From NCBI RefSeq assembly GCF_001517405.1, contig NZ_LN907827.1, positions 3,630,915-3,694,914 of the forward strand: a stretch of DNA of 64,000 bases, given 5' to 3'. Below, one piece after another: positions 17,729 to 26,546 of this stretch. The position numbers and the translations under genes were made by a program. This stretch comes from Duffyella gerundensis. Lineage in GTDB: Bacteria; Pseudomonadota; Gammaproteobacteria; Enterobacterales; Enterobacteriaceae. Every line of letters starts with the position of its first letter. Within the stretch, counting starts at the first letter, position 1. The notes under the pieces were generated by a model. It saw only the letters and a program-made list of their open reading frames with translations, was not told where the DNA came from and did not search any database.

Positions 17729-19267
17729 ATGAAAAAACCCTGGTCACTCGGTCTTAAACAGGTTCAGAGCGAATTTATCATGATGGATACGCCCGGTTGT
17801 TACTGGGTTACCGCCACGCGTGAAGAAGATGGCCGCACCTTTATTCGTCAGGTTATTGCCAGCCAGCAGGCATTAACGTTGATCAGCTCAGCTGAAAAAC
17901 CACAACGGCTACTTCAGCCGGTGCCAGCGGAAGGCCCAGATCGCATCCCCATGTATTCGCTTAAAAAAAACCGAAAAAGCCTGCTGCAACTTAGTGATGA
18001 CCTGATGCGCATTCACAACAGCAAAAGTGGGTTGATGGTATTTTACTGTGATGTATCTCACTGGAACACATTATCCGGACAGGAAATATCTGACTGGCTG
18101 AAAAAAACCAGACGACGGTTAATAACGCAAAAAATAACGCTATTAATCCTCACCACCGGTTTTGAAATTAGTCACTTACGCAATCATTTACAGCATTGCT
18201 TCCGACAGCTGGATGGGGCCGCACATATCGATCATCAACAGGATAGCTGGCAGTACCGTATTAGCTGGTGGAATTATAATAATGTTTTAATCGCTGACCG
18301 CGCGGTTCGTCTCACGCTAACGCAGGAGCGTTTTACCGCGCTACCACAAAGTGAGAAAAATCAGCCTTTATCGTTAAACGATGAGAATAATTATATTGCC
18401 GAGCAGCAGGTTCTGGAAGGGGCACCACCTTTATCAAAGCAGTGGTTATTATATGAAAGTAACGCACAGGTATTTTCTCGCGCGCAGCAAGCCAGCACGG
18501 CCACCGTTATTTTTAGCCTTGCACGCAATGAGCAAATCAACGAGCTGGCAGAGTATATTCATGGCCTGCGTTTGACCCGCGGCAGTGGATTGAAAATTGT
18601 GCTGCGCGAAATGCAAACCAGCCTGCGTTACAGCGATGAGCGTCTGCTGCTGGCCTGTGGCGTCAACGTCATTGTGCCGCACGGCGCCAGTTTGTCACGT
18701 TTTCTGAGCGCGCTGGAAGGCATTCAGGGGCAGATCTGGAGTCGCCATATTCCCGGTGATCTGACCCTGCTGAAAAACGCGATGCAGCCGCTGCAGGAGC
18801 GCGGCTACCTGTCACTCGACGCCTTCTGCGATGCGGTGAGGCGACTGGTCAGTAACACCGTCTTGCCTGAGAACGGCAAAGGACTTTTGGTGGCGCTGCG
18901 TCCGGTGCCTGGCATGAAAGCAGAACAGCTGATCGCCTTATGCAAGCCGCGTCGCTATGGCGATTTGGCAACCCTGACGGGTCAACGCATCTGTCTCTTC
19001 CTCTCATCTTGTCGCTACAGCGATCTGGATACAGCGCTGCGTTCAATCTTTCGCCTGCCGCACGATGAGATATTTTCCAACCGGCTGGTGTGGTTCGAGG
19101 ATGCTCAAATTCTTACAGAAATCAGTCAGATGAACGATGCGCCCGGAGCGTGGCATGACCTGCCGCTACCGACACTGGCACCGGTTATCAAACAGCCGGT
19201 CAGCCAGCAGCCACGTATTCATCCCCAGCCCGTCACGCTGTTGCAGAATGAGGTTGAAAGCGAATGA
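17729..19267 (+). CDS. bcsE: c-di-GMP-binding cellulose regulator BcsE
   Basis: A 512-aa cytoplasmic protein (523 in E. coli) of the GIL-domain family; in E. coli it binds c-di-GMP and is needed for full cellulose output, acting with BcsF and BcsG and with the BcsRQ complex. The C-terminal GIL domain contains the RxxD ligand motif as RYSD (R429-D432), in the conserved setting LFLSSCRYSDLDTAL, followed by IFRLPHDEIFSNRLVWFEDAQI. The N-terminal half has the degenerate receiver/NTPase-like organisation of the family but no motif I can assign. Its stop overlaps the bcsF start (ATGA), so bcsE-F-G form one operon. Confidence 0.93.
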   Translation: MKKPWSLGLKQVQSEFIMMDTPGCYWVTATREEDGRTFIRQVIASQQALTLISSAEKPQRLLQPVPAEGPDRIPMYSLKKNRKSLLQLSDDLMRIHNSKSGLMVFYCDVSHWNTLSGQEISDWLKKTRRRLITQKITLLILTTGFEISHLRNHLQHCFRQLDGAAHIDHQQDSWQYRISWWNYNNVLIADRAVRLTLTQERFTALPQSEKNQPLSLNDENNYIAEQQVLEGAPPLSKQWLLYESNAQVFSRAQQASTATVIFSLARNEQINELAEYIHGLRLTRGSGLKIVLREMQTSLRYSDERLLLACGVNVIVPHGASLSRFLSALEGIQGQIWSRHIPGDLTLLKNAMQPLQERGYLSLDAFCDAVRRLVSNTVLPENGKGLLVALRPVPGMKAEQLIALCKPRRYGDLATLTGQRICLFLSSCRYSDLDTALRSIFRLPHDEIFSNRLVWFEDAQILTEISQMNDAPGAWHDLPLPTLAPVIKQPVSQQPRIHPQPVTLLQNEVESE

Positions 19268-19452
19268 GCCTGATGGACGCCGTACAAATCCTTATCGTAC
19301 TGCTGCTACTCCTTTTAGTTTTTCGACCGCTCTATGCCCGCTGGCTGCCTGCTGGCTGGCGCAACATTTCCTGGCGATTGTTAGCGCCGCGCGCGTTGAA
19401 ATATGAGGGAACCTGGCAGCGAAAAACCACCAAAATGGATGAAGATGATTAA
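19264..19452 (+). CDS. bcsF: BcsF, single-span membrane protein
   Basis: A 62-aa protein with one N-terminal TM helix (AVQILIVLLLLLLVFRPLY, about 6-24) and a basic cytoplasmic tail ending in MDEDD. Size, topology and position between bcsE and bcsG match E. coli BcsF (63 aa), which recruits BcsE to the membrane. It overlaps bcsE by 4 bp and shares one base with the bcsG start (TAATG). Confidence 0.92.
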   Translation: MSLMDAVQILIVLLLLLLVFRPLYARWLPAGWRNISWRLLAPRALKYEGTWQRKTTKMDEDD

Positions 19453-21104
19453 TGAATGATGTGAACGCGCCTGACGCACACTCGCCTTCCCGATGGTCTC
19501 ACTGGCGCGGTTTAGGCGGCTGGAATTTCTATTTTCTCCTGAAATTTGCGCTGCTCTGGTTTGGTTATCTTAATTTCCATGCGCTAACCAACCTGGTGTT
19601 TCTCGCCTGGCTGATTTTTCCGTTGCCCAGCTTGCGGCTGCATCGTCTGCGCCAGCTGATCTCCCTGCCCATAGGTTTTGCGCTGTTATGGCACGATACC
19701 TGGCTGCCGGGCTGGGAAAGCTTGCTCAGTCAGGGCAATCAGCTGGCTGGCTTCTCGCCAAACTACCTGCTCGATCTGCTTAACCGCTTTATCAATTGGC
19801 AGATGGTCGGCGCCATGTTCGTCATGCTGGTGATCTATCTGTTTGTCTCGCAATGGATCCGCATTACCGTGCTGGTTTCGCTGCTGCTACTCTGGTTAAA
19901 CATTGTCAATCTGGCGGGCCCGGCCTTTTCGCTGCTGCCAGGCAGCAGCACAACGCCACCCGTGGTATTAAAAACCAGCACGCCGGCGGGTGCGGTACCT
20001 ACCGCGCTGGATGATACTGCACCGCCCACCAGCGCCAACCTGACCGCCTGGCTGAACCGTTTTTATGAGCATGAACGACAGCGCAATACGCACTTTCCAA
20101 CGACATTGCCTGCTGATTCGCAACCGTTTGATATTCTGGTGATCAACGTCTGCTCGCTGGCGTGGTCGGATATAGATTACGCTCAGCTGCGTTCGCATCC
20201 GCTGTGGAAGCACTTTGACATTCTGCTTAACAATTTCAATGGTGCCACCGGTTACAGTGGCCCTGCGGGAATCCGTCTGCTGCGCGCCAGCTGCGGTCAG
20301 ACGTCGCACAGCGATCTCTATAAACCCACGCAGGAGAGCTGTTATCTGTTTGATAACCTGGCAAAACTCGGTTTCAAAGAGCAGTTGATGATGGATCACA
20401 CCGGCGTGTTTGGTAACTATTTGCAGGAACTACGTGATTTTGGTGATATCCAGGCACCACTGATGTCACAGGCGGGTATCTCTCCGGAATTGACCTCATT
20501 TGATGGCTCACCGGTCTTCAATGATGGGCAATTGATGCAACGCTGGTTGGACGATCGTCTGAAAAGCAGCGAGCCGCGCACGGCGACTTTTTATAATTTG
20601 ATTCCGCTGCATGACGGTACCCGTGAGCGCGGCTCAACGCAGACCGCGCCGTGGACACCGCGGGCGCAGGTGCTGTTCGATCAGCTGGATACGTTCCTGA
20701 ACAATCTCGAAAAATCGGGTCGGCGGGTGATGGTGCTGGTGGTGCCGGAACACGGCGCCGCCCTGAAAGGCGACAAAATGCAGATGTCAGGCCTGCGCGA
20801 TATTCCCAGCCCCGATATTACGCATGTGCCCGTGGGCATTAAGTTTGTCGGCATGAAAGCGCCGCATCAGGAACAGGCGCTGGCCGTTGAGACGCCCACC
20901 AGCCTGCTGGCGATTTCCGAGTTAGTCTCCCGCGTGGTTGACGGTCAGGTATTCAACGCGCCTAACATCAACATGTCCGTGTTAACGCAAAATCTGCCCC
21001 AAACGCCGGTCGTATCAGAAAACGATAACGCGGTGGTCATCATGTATCAGGGCAAACCCTGGATTCGCCTTAACGGTGGTGACTGGGTGCCCTATCCCAA
21101 CTAA
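19452..21104 (+). CDS. bcsG: Cellulose phosphoethanolamine transferase BcsG
   Basis: Transfers phosphoethanolamine from phospholipid to glucose units of nascent cellulose in the periplasm. 550 aa (559 in E. coli): four or five N-terminal TM segments (about 25-155), a Pro/Thr-rich linker (about 160-195) and a C-terminal alkaline-phosphatase-fold domain. Active-site residues seen are the nucleophile Ser269 in TGYSGPAGIR and likely zinc ligands Cys234 (INVCSLAWSD), the His of IPLHDGTR and the Glu-His pair of VVPEHGAALKG; these correspond to S278, C243, H396 and E442/H443 in E. coli. Last gene of bcsEFG; a strong hairpin follows before the converging bcsZ. Confidence 0.95.
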   Translation: MNDVNAPDAHSPSRWSHWRGLGGWNFYFLLKFALLWFGYLNFHALTNLVFLAWLIFPLPSLRLHRLRQLISLPIGFALLWHDTWLPGWESLLSQGNQLAGFSPNYLLDLLNRFINWQMVGAMFVMLVIYLFVSQWIRITVLVSLLLLWLNIVNLAGPAFSLLPGSSTTPPVVLKTSTPAGAVPTALDDTAPPTSANLTAWLNRFYEHERQRNTHFPTTLPADSQPFDILVINVCSLAWSDIDYAQLRSHPLWKHFDILLNNFNGATGYSGPAGIRLLRASCGQTSHSDLYKPTQESCYLFDNLAKLGFKEQLMMDHTGVFGNYLQELRDFGDIQAPLMSQAGISPELTSFDGSPVFNDGQLMQRWLDDRLKSSEPRTATFYNLIPLHDGTRERGSTQTAPWTPRAQVLFDQLDTFLNNLEKSGRRVMVLVVPEHGAALKGDKMQMSGLRDIPSPDITHVPVGIKFVGMKAPHQEQALAVETPTSLLAISELVSRVVDGQVFNAPNINMSVLTQNLPQTPVVSENDNAVVIMYQGKPWIRLNGGDWVPYPN

Positions 21105-21107
21105 TCC

Positions 21108-21138
21108 CCTTTCTCCCGCCTCGCAGGCGGGAGAAAGG
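21108..21138. terminator. Strong hairpin between converging bcsG and bcsZ
   Basis: A 13-bp perfect stem, CCTTTCTCCCGCC with GGCGGGAGAAAGG, and loop TCGCA begin 3 bases after the bcsG stop. Neither side has a long U run, but stem strength and position mark it as the end of the bcsEFG transcript. The following 130 bases to bcsZ hold no gene. Confidence 0.65.
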
Positions 21139-21266
21139 TCGGGTGACTATCTTAATGAAGCATTAGCGCTATCAGCGGTAAAACAGGTTCCAGGGCACGC
21201 TACCGTCAAAGGCGCGCGTCCTGAGCCTTTACGCCTGCCAGCTCGTAAGGCGGAATATCACCGCGG

Positions 21267-22274
21267 TTACCGGCTCTCTTCATACGCCATATTGGTCAAC
21301 AGCTGCAAACTGGCTGAGTAGTAATCGCTGTCAGCAGGCAACCGATCGTTAATATAGGTTGTTTCACCCATAGTTAAATCACGCACCGCCAGCAGACCAC
21401 CGTTCATGTTATAGCCCGCTGGCGTGTTGCTGAGCACATCGATCCACGCGGGTGTCGCCTGACGCGGATAGTGTTGCCAGAACGCCTGGAACGGCACCAG
21501 ACGCAGGCTTTGCGCATCATACCAGGCGATATAAAGCGGCACACGAATCGCATCGTAGCTGAAGCGCGGCGGCCAGCCGGTAGCCGGGGCCATTGAACCA
21601 TCGGCGTTCATCGCCACCCAATCCAGCGGCAGCCCACTGGTGCCAAAACGCATATCGCTGAGCATCGCAAAGCTGTCGTTAATCAGCGTGGTCCACACTT
21701 GTAAATGGCTGCGCTTAGCAAACGCCTGAAACGCCGGAAACAGGAAGTAAGATGGATTCAGCACCACATAGCTGGTTTTATTGAATCCCTGCGCGCCCGG
21801 CAGCATGACCGTACGGCCCGCGTAGCGAATCACATCATGAGCAATAATCGCTTTCTGAATCGCATCAGACTGCTGCTGATATGCCGGGTTCTGCCATTTT
21901 TCCGCCGCCCGTTGCAGCGCCCACGCCACCAGAATATCGCCGTCGGAAGCGTTGTTTTTATCTCCCGTGGGATTCGCTGCGGCAGGGTTATAGCGCCAGA
22001 TAAACAGCCCGTTCTGCTTGTCGCGCAGCGTGGTATTGGTCCACTGCCAGAGCTTATCGAAGGTGGCGCGATCGCTATAATGTACCGCCAGCAGCATCGC
22101 ATAGCCCTGACCTTCGGTGTGGCTGACGTTCTTGTTAGCCGTATCGATAATGCGACCATCCGCCTGCAAAAAGCGGCTTTTATAGGTCTCCCAGCCTTCG
22201 CTGGCCGCGGCCTGCGCGCTACAGAGCATGATCATCATTAACGCTACCCACTTATGCCGGATCCATTTCTGCAT
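21267..22274 (-). CDS. bcsZ: Periplasmic endo-1,4-beta-glucanase BcsZ (GH8)
   Basis: A 335-aa family 8 glycoside hydrolase (368 in E. coli) that trims or edits the glucan in the periplasm. The signal peptide MQKWIRHKWVALMMIMLCSA ends at AQAAASEG (about 25). The catalytic acid is the Glu of HTEGQGYAMLLAV (about 53-65); the probable base is the Asp of YDAIRVPLYIAW; WALQRAAEKW and TSYVVLNPSYF are family segments. Last gene of the type I operon bcsO-Q-A-B-C-D-Z, 12 bases after bcsD. It is the only bcsZ in the window and may serve both cellulose systems. Confidence 0.95.
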   Translation of the reverse strand: MQKWIRHKWVALMMIMLCSAQAAASEGWETYKSRFLQADGRIIDTANKNVSHTEGQGYAMLLAVHYSDRATFDKLWQWTNTTLRDKQNGLFIWRYNPAAANPTGDKNNASDGDILVAWALQRAAEKWQNPAYQQQSDAIQKAIIAHDVIRYAGRTVMLPGAQGFNKTSYVVLNPSYFLFPAFQAFAKRSHLQVWTTLINDSFAMLSDMRFGTSGLPLDWVAMNADGSMAPATGWPPRFSYDAIRVPLYIAWYDAQSLRLVPFQAFWQHYPRQATPAWIDVLSNTPAGYNMNGGLLAVRDLTMGETTYINDRLPADSDYYSASLQLLTNMAYEESR

Positions 22275-22286
22275 GACGTAACAACC

Positions 22287-22730
22287 TTATTGATAGCGAA
22301 AAGTCAGTGTTGAATCCTGTGCGGTGCTCTCGCAGATCACAGGAACGGTTGCGCTGCCACCCTGCTCACGCAGCCAGCGCCCATAAAGCCCACAGAGCAC
22401 GGCGCTCAGCGCCGCCTGAAACTGCGCCTGTTCCTGAGTGCCATCGCTGCCGGGCAGGCCGAGATGCTGAATCAGCATTGCGCCTTCCTGCGGCTGCAGG
22501 TCAGCGAATCCCCAGTTAAAGCGCGCCAGCACCAGGTTAATCTGGGTTTCCAGATCCTGCACGGTGCGCGCGGCAGGCAAGGGATAACGTCCCGCCAGCT
22601 GCTCGCCAATATTGTGTAAAAAGGCCTGGCTTTCCGCTTCTCCGGCATTGTCGATCATGCCGCTAATCATCAGGTTCAGCAGATCAAACCAACCCGGTTG
22701 CGGCCGTGCGCCATAATCCTGTGCCATCAT
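22287..22730 (-). CDS. bcsD: Cellulose crystallisation subunit BcsD
   Basis: A 147-aa soluble protein of the BcsD family (156 aa in Komagataeibacter), which forms periplasmic octamers that arrange nascent glucan chains into crystalline fibrils. No signal peptide is visible, which is usual for the family. Recognisable features are QPGWFDLLNLMISGM at the start, the LARFNWGFADLQPQEGAMLIQHLGLPG core (about 73-99) and the Gly-Leu-Tyr-Gly-Arg-Trp segment near 119. BcsD is the marker of type I cellulose operons and is absent from E. coli. Its ATG overlaps the upstream bcsC stop (ATGA). Confidence 0.93.
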   Translation of the reverse strand: MMAQDYGARPQPGWFDLLNLMISGMIDNAGEAESQAFLHNIGEQLAGRYPLPAARTVQDLETQINLVLARFNWGFADLQPQEGAMLIQHLGLPGSDGTQEQAQFQAALSAVLCGLYGRWLREQGGSATVPVICESTAQDSTLTFRYQ

Positions 22731-25700
22731 TTATCTCCGAACATATAGCGGAACCACAGATTCGCGGTACTTTCGTTGTAATCACCAAAGGTGTCATAGC
22801 CGAGCTGACCGCCGACGGTAACATCTTTCGATATTTTATAATCCGCACCGGCGTGCAGGTTATAGCCGATGCCGTTTTTACTGCCGCCGGAGTAGTACGC
22901 CTCTTTGGCAAAGCCATTGGCCACGGCATTGTCCATTGCCGACTGCAGATCGGGATTATTCGGGAACAATGCGCTGCGATCCTGGGAATAGGATTGATAG
23001 CCCACCGCGCCGCCGACGTTCATCTTCAAATCATCATAGGTACGGGAATATTCCACCGGCAGTGAAACGCTGATGTAATCCTGCGGGCTGAAGTATCCGC
23101 CCTGACCGTAGCTGTAATAGCTGAGGTTCTTCGAGAAATCCATCCAGCTGAGATTAATGCCGGTTTTCAGCTCGCGATCGCTGGCGTGGAACGGACGCAG
23201 ATAGACCCCGGCGCTGCCGTTGAGGCTGTTGTTGCTGGCAACGTTCTCGCCGAGATAGCTGTACGCACCGGCGCCGAGATAATAGCCCGCATCGCCGTTA
23301 TCATAGCTGAGCAACGCGCTGGCACCATTTTTGGTGACCCGCCCCCAGGATTTACCGCTGGTTTTGTCGGTGGCTCCCACGTAAGAAAGCAGGCTATCGG
23401 TCATTGAGCGCCGCTCACCGGTGAGCACCAGCGTCAGGAAGTCGGTTAGCTTCGGCGACCACTGAATGCCACCCACCAGCGTATTGAGATCCTGACCAAG
23501 CGGCGTGGAACCGAGATCAATTTTATAATTGTCGCTCTTCAGTGCCACCGCCACTTCAACGCCGGATGCCTGCTGCGATTCGGTGGTGGCCGCGGGCACG
23601 TCATTCAGCGTAGCGCTGCCGTTGGCCACTACCTGCGACTGCGTCAGGGCATTGGTGCCAAAGCGCTGCCAGGCGTTGCCCGCTGCGCTACCAGCATTCA
23701 GCGTCACTGGCGTAACGGTAAATTCGGCGCGTGAGTCGCCAAACGGCACGCTTGACCAGGTCAGCGGCGCTTTCGCTTCAGTGAGCTTGCTGAGGCCCGA
23801 TTCGCCATCGCGGCCGCGCACCTGCACGCCCGCCTGCGCCCAGCTACCGGTGCGCGTTTGCAGTTCTTCCATCATGCTGTCAATTTGGTGCAGCGTGCGG
23901 CCCTGCTGCGCCACGGCGCTGTTATCCACTACTGCTTCACCTTCACCGCCGGTGGCCAGCGGTGTCTGCTGCCACGGCAATACGCTGCCGTAGCTCGACG
24001 GCGAAGCCTTCGCTACTGGCGTGCTGCGGTTGATAAACGGATTGTCGCTCAGCGCCAGGCCACCGATGGTCGGCGTTGCGCCATTCTGTGTACCCTGCAG
24101 GCCAATCAGCTGACCGCGTGCGCTGCGCAAGTAGGCCAGCGCCTGACTGTGATTGCCCTGCGCCTCTTCCACCCGAGCCAGCAGCAGCAGGCGATCCGGC
24201 GTCTGCGTCGCGCGCAGGCCATTGCGCAGGCGGGCCACTTTATCCAGATCGTGATTAGCCAGCGCCACGTCGATAGCGCCTACGCGGGCATCCTGATTAG
24301 GCGTATCGCGCGTCATCAGATAGTCGTAGACCACGCCCGCTTCTTTATTCATTTTGCCCGCCTGATAGAGGCGTGCCATGGCGAACATCAGCTCCGGGTT
24401 CTGCGGATCGTGCTGCAGCGCACCCACCAGCTTATCGTAGGCCGCGGCATACTGTTTCTGCTCGCGCAGGCGGTCGGCTTCGTTGATCACATAGCCGTTA
24501 CGCAAACTCGCCAGCTGAGACGGCGTACTGTTTGCCTGCAGTTCCGGGCTGCTGAGGAAAGATTGCGCCTCGCTACTTAAACCGGCCTGATTCAGCACCG
24601 CCATCTGTGCCGCATAATCACCGGCATTGCCCTTCACGCCGCGCTGCATGTTGTTATGTACCACCGCGACGGCAGAAGTGAGATCGCCCGCCTTCGCCAG
24701 CCGATCGGCCAGATTACCGGCATCGACTGGATTAGCCGGAGGTGACATCGCCAGCGCTTTCAGCGTATTCGCCGCCGCGGCGTTGTCGCCCTGCGCCAGA
24801 TAACGATCGGCGGTGCTCATCTGCAGGTTAAAATTCACCCGTTCTGCCAGCGCCCGCATCTCGCCGGTGCGGCTGGCAGCAGGAATGCGTGACAGCAGCG
24901 TGCTTGCCTGCTGCCAGGCGCCACTTTCGCTGGCGTTAATCGCTGCGGCGTACCGCTCGTTAACGCTGGCGTTGTCACGCAACGCAGGCTGCATCACGCT
25001 GGCCGCCATAGCGCTATCGCCCTGCTGGCGATAAATGCGTGCCAGATCAAGACGCAGCCAGCCGTCGGCAGGAAAGCGAGCAATGCCCTGCTGCAACAGG
25101 GCGATCGCCTGCGTTGGATTACCGGCGGCCAGCGCTTTTTTGGCCTGCTGACGCAGCGGATCGCTGCTGGGATTGTTGCCCCGCGGCGTCAGGCTTTGTC
25201 GTACGCTATCGGGCAGCGAAGCCAGCAGGCTGTTCGCCTCCTCGCCACGGTTCTGCTGGCGCAGCACATAGAACAGCCCCTCTTTGGCATTGCGGTTGTC
25301 ACTGTCGCTCTGTAATACCGCGCGATAGGTCTGCTCCGCGTCCGCAAATGCACCGCTACGACGCTGCACATCAGCGCGGAACAGCTTCGCCGCCAGCCCT
25401 TTCTCTCCGCTGACCTGCGCCAGCGGTTCGCTCAGGGTCAGCGCCTGCGCGCTGTCGCCGTTTTTCAGCGCCTGTTGCGCCGCCGCCAGCTGCGCATAAA
25501 AACGCGCATCGCCCGCCTGCTGCTGACGTGACTCACCTTCTGTGCCGCCCAGCTTCGCCGAGCGCTCCAGATAATCTGCCGCTTGTGAATAGTTGCCGCC
25601 GCGCTGCGCCACATAGCCCATACCGGCTAACGCATCCGCATCTTCCGGGTTGGCCTGCAGCACGGTAGAAAATGACTTCTGTGCGCCCGCGACGTCGCCG

Positions 25701-26533
25701 CTGTTCAGAGCGGTAAAACCCTGACCTTTTTCAGCGCCGCCGACATTTTTACGATAGTGCTCCATCACCGCATTATCCTGCGGGTGACGCTGCTGCCAGG
25801 TTTGATAGATCGCGGCGTCACCCGGCTGCGGTCCTAACCAGAGCAGCGCCTGACGCAGCGAACGATCGGCATCCTGATTACCGCTCGCCAGTTCGCCGAG
25901 CAGCGGTAATCCTTCACGTCGGGTCGACTCCTGATAGGTCAACGCCTTGCCCAGAGCCAGCTTCGCGCCGGTGTCCTGCGGATGCTGACTGGCAAACTGC
26001 CTTAATGCTTCCACCGCCTGTGGCAGCAAGGTGCGATCGCCCGCCATGGTCAAATAATATTCTGCCGCCACGCTGGCCGGTGGTTCATTGCCGGTGAAGG
26101 TATTGCGCCAGGTTTGCAGCGCGGCCGCAATATTGCCGCTGCGCGCCTGCTGACGCGCCAGGCTGAGCTGCGCCTGGGGAATCGACTGCATCTGGCGGGC
26201 ATTATCCAGCTCGCTGAGATGAGGATCGTTTGGCGATACCGCTTTCAGGCGCGAGCGCCACTGGGCAGCGGCGGTGTTATCACCGCCCTGTTGCGCATAC
26301 AGCGACAGTAAATAGAGCGCCTGCGTATTGCCCGGCTCCACCATCAGCACTTTTTGCAGCGACTGCATCGCCAGGTCGTCATGGGCTTTTTGATGCCAGT
26401 AAGATGCCTGATCAAACAGCGCCTGCAGCGCCGGATTGCTGCTGTCAGCTGCCAGCACCGGTTGCGCCAGCGCCAGCGCACCGCCGAACAGCAGCGCCTG
26501 TTTGATACCGGCATTGAGGAAAGTGATTTTCAT
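22727..26533 (-). CDS. bcsC: Cellulose export outer-membrane protein BcsC (locus 2)
   Basis: A 1268-aa second BcsC, 111 residues longer than the locus 1 copy. I start it at MKITFLNAGIKQALLFGG (26533), where AAGGAAA lies 7 bases upstream; an upstream in-frame extension of 23 residues overlaps bcsB and is unsupported. A signal peptide ends at VLAADSS (about 29); TPR repeats fill about 40-830; a Ser/Thr-rich region and a C-terminal beta-barrel (about 930-1268, ending NLWFRYMFGDK) follow. The terminal Phe-x-x-Asp-Lys and repeated aromatic strands fit an outer-membrane barrel. It is clearly diverged from the first BcsC, not a recent duplicate. Confidence 0.95.
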   Translation of the reverse strand: MKITFLNAGIKQALLFGGALALAQPVLAADSSNPALQALFDQASYWHQKAHDDLAMQSLQKVLMVEPGNTQALYLLSLYAQQGGDNTAAAQWRSRLKAVSPNDPHLSELDNARQMQSIPQAQLSLARQQARSGNIAAALQTWRNTFTGNEPPASVAAEYYLTMAGDRTLLPQAVEALRQFASQHPQDTGAKLALGKALTYQESTRREGLPLLGELASGNQDADRSLRQALLWLGPQPGDAAIYQTWQQRHPQDNAVMEHYRKNVGGAEKGQGFTALNSGDVAGAQKSFSTVLQANPEDADALAGMGYVAQRGGNYSQAADYLERSAKLGGTEGESRQQQAGDARFYAQLAAAQQALKNGDSAQALTLSEPLAQVSGEKGLAAKLFRADVQRRSGAFADAEQTYRAVLQSDSDNRNAKEGLFYVLRQQNRGEEANSLLASLPDSVRQSLTPRGNNPSSDPLRQQAKKALAAGNPTQAIALLQQGIARFPADGWLRLDLARIYRQQGDSAMAASVMQPALRDNASVNERYAAAINASESGAWQQASTLLSRIPAASRTGEMRALAERVNFNLQMSTADRYLAQGDNAAAANTLKALAMSPPANPVDAGNLADRLAKAGDLTSAVAVVHNNMQRGVKGNAGDYAAQMAVLNQAGLSSEAQSFLSSPELQANSTPSQLASLRNGYVINEADRLREQKQYAAAYDKLVGALQHDPQNPELMFAMARLYQAGKMNKEAGVVYDYLMTRDTPNQDARVGAIDVALANHDLDKVARLRNGLRATQTPDRLLLLARVEEAQGNHSQALAYLRSARGQLIGLQGTQNGATPTIGGLALSDNPFINRSTPVAKASPSSYGSVLPWQQTPLATGGEGEAVVDNSAVAQQGRTLHQIDSMMEELQTRTGSWAQAGVQVRGRDGESGLSKLTEAKAPLTWSSVPFGDSRAEFTVTPVTLNAGSAAGNAWQRFGTNALTQSQVVANGSATLNDVPAATTESQQASGVEVAVALKSDNYKIDLGSTPLGQDLNTLVGGIQWSPKLTDFLTLVLTGERRSMTDSLLSYVGATDKTSGKSWGRVTKNGASALLSYDNGDAGYYLGAGAYSYLGENVASNNSLNGSAGVYLRPFHASDRELKTGINLSWMDFSKNLSYYSYGQGGYFSPQDYISVSLPVEYSRTYDDLKMNVGGAVGYQSYSQDRSALFPNNPDLQSAMDNAVANGFAKEAYYSGGSKNGIGYNLHAGADYKISKDVTVGGQLGYDTFGDYNESTANLWFRYMFGDK

Positions 26534-26546
26534 AATTAGGTTTTCC

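Noticed and set aside
21150..21260. Second hairpin (GCCTTTACG with CGTAAGGC) before bcsZ
   Set aside because: The pairing needs a bulge and a long loop. The 21108-21138 hairpin explains termination here better.
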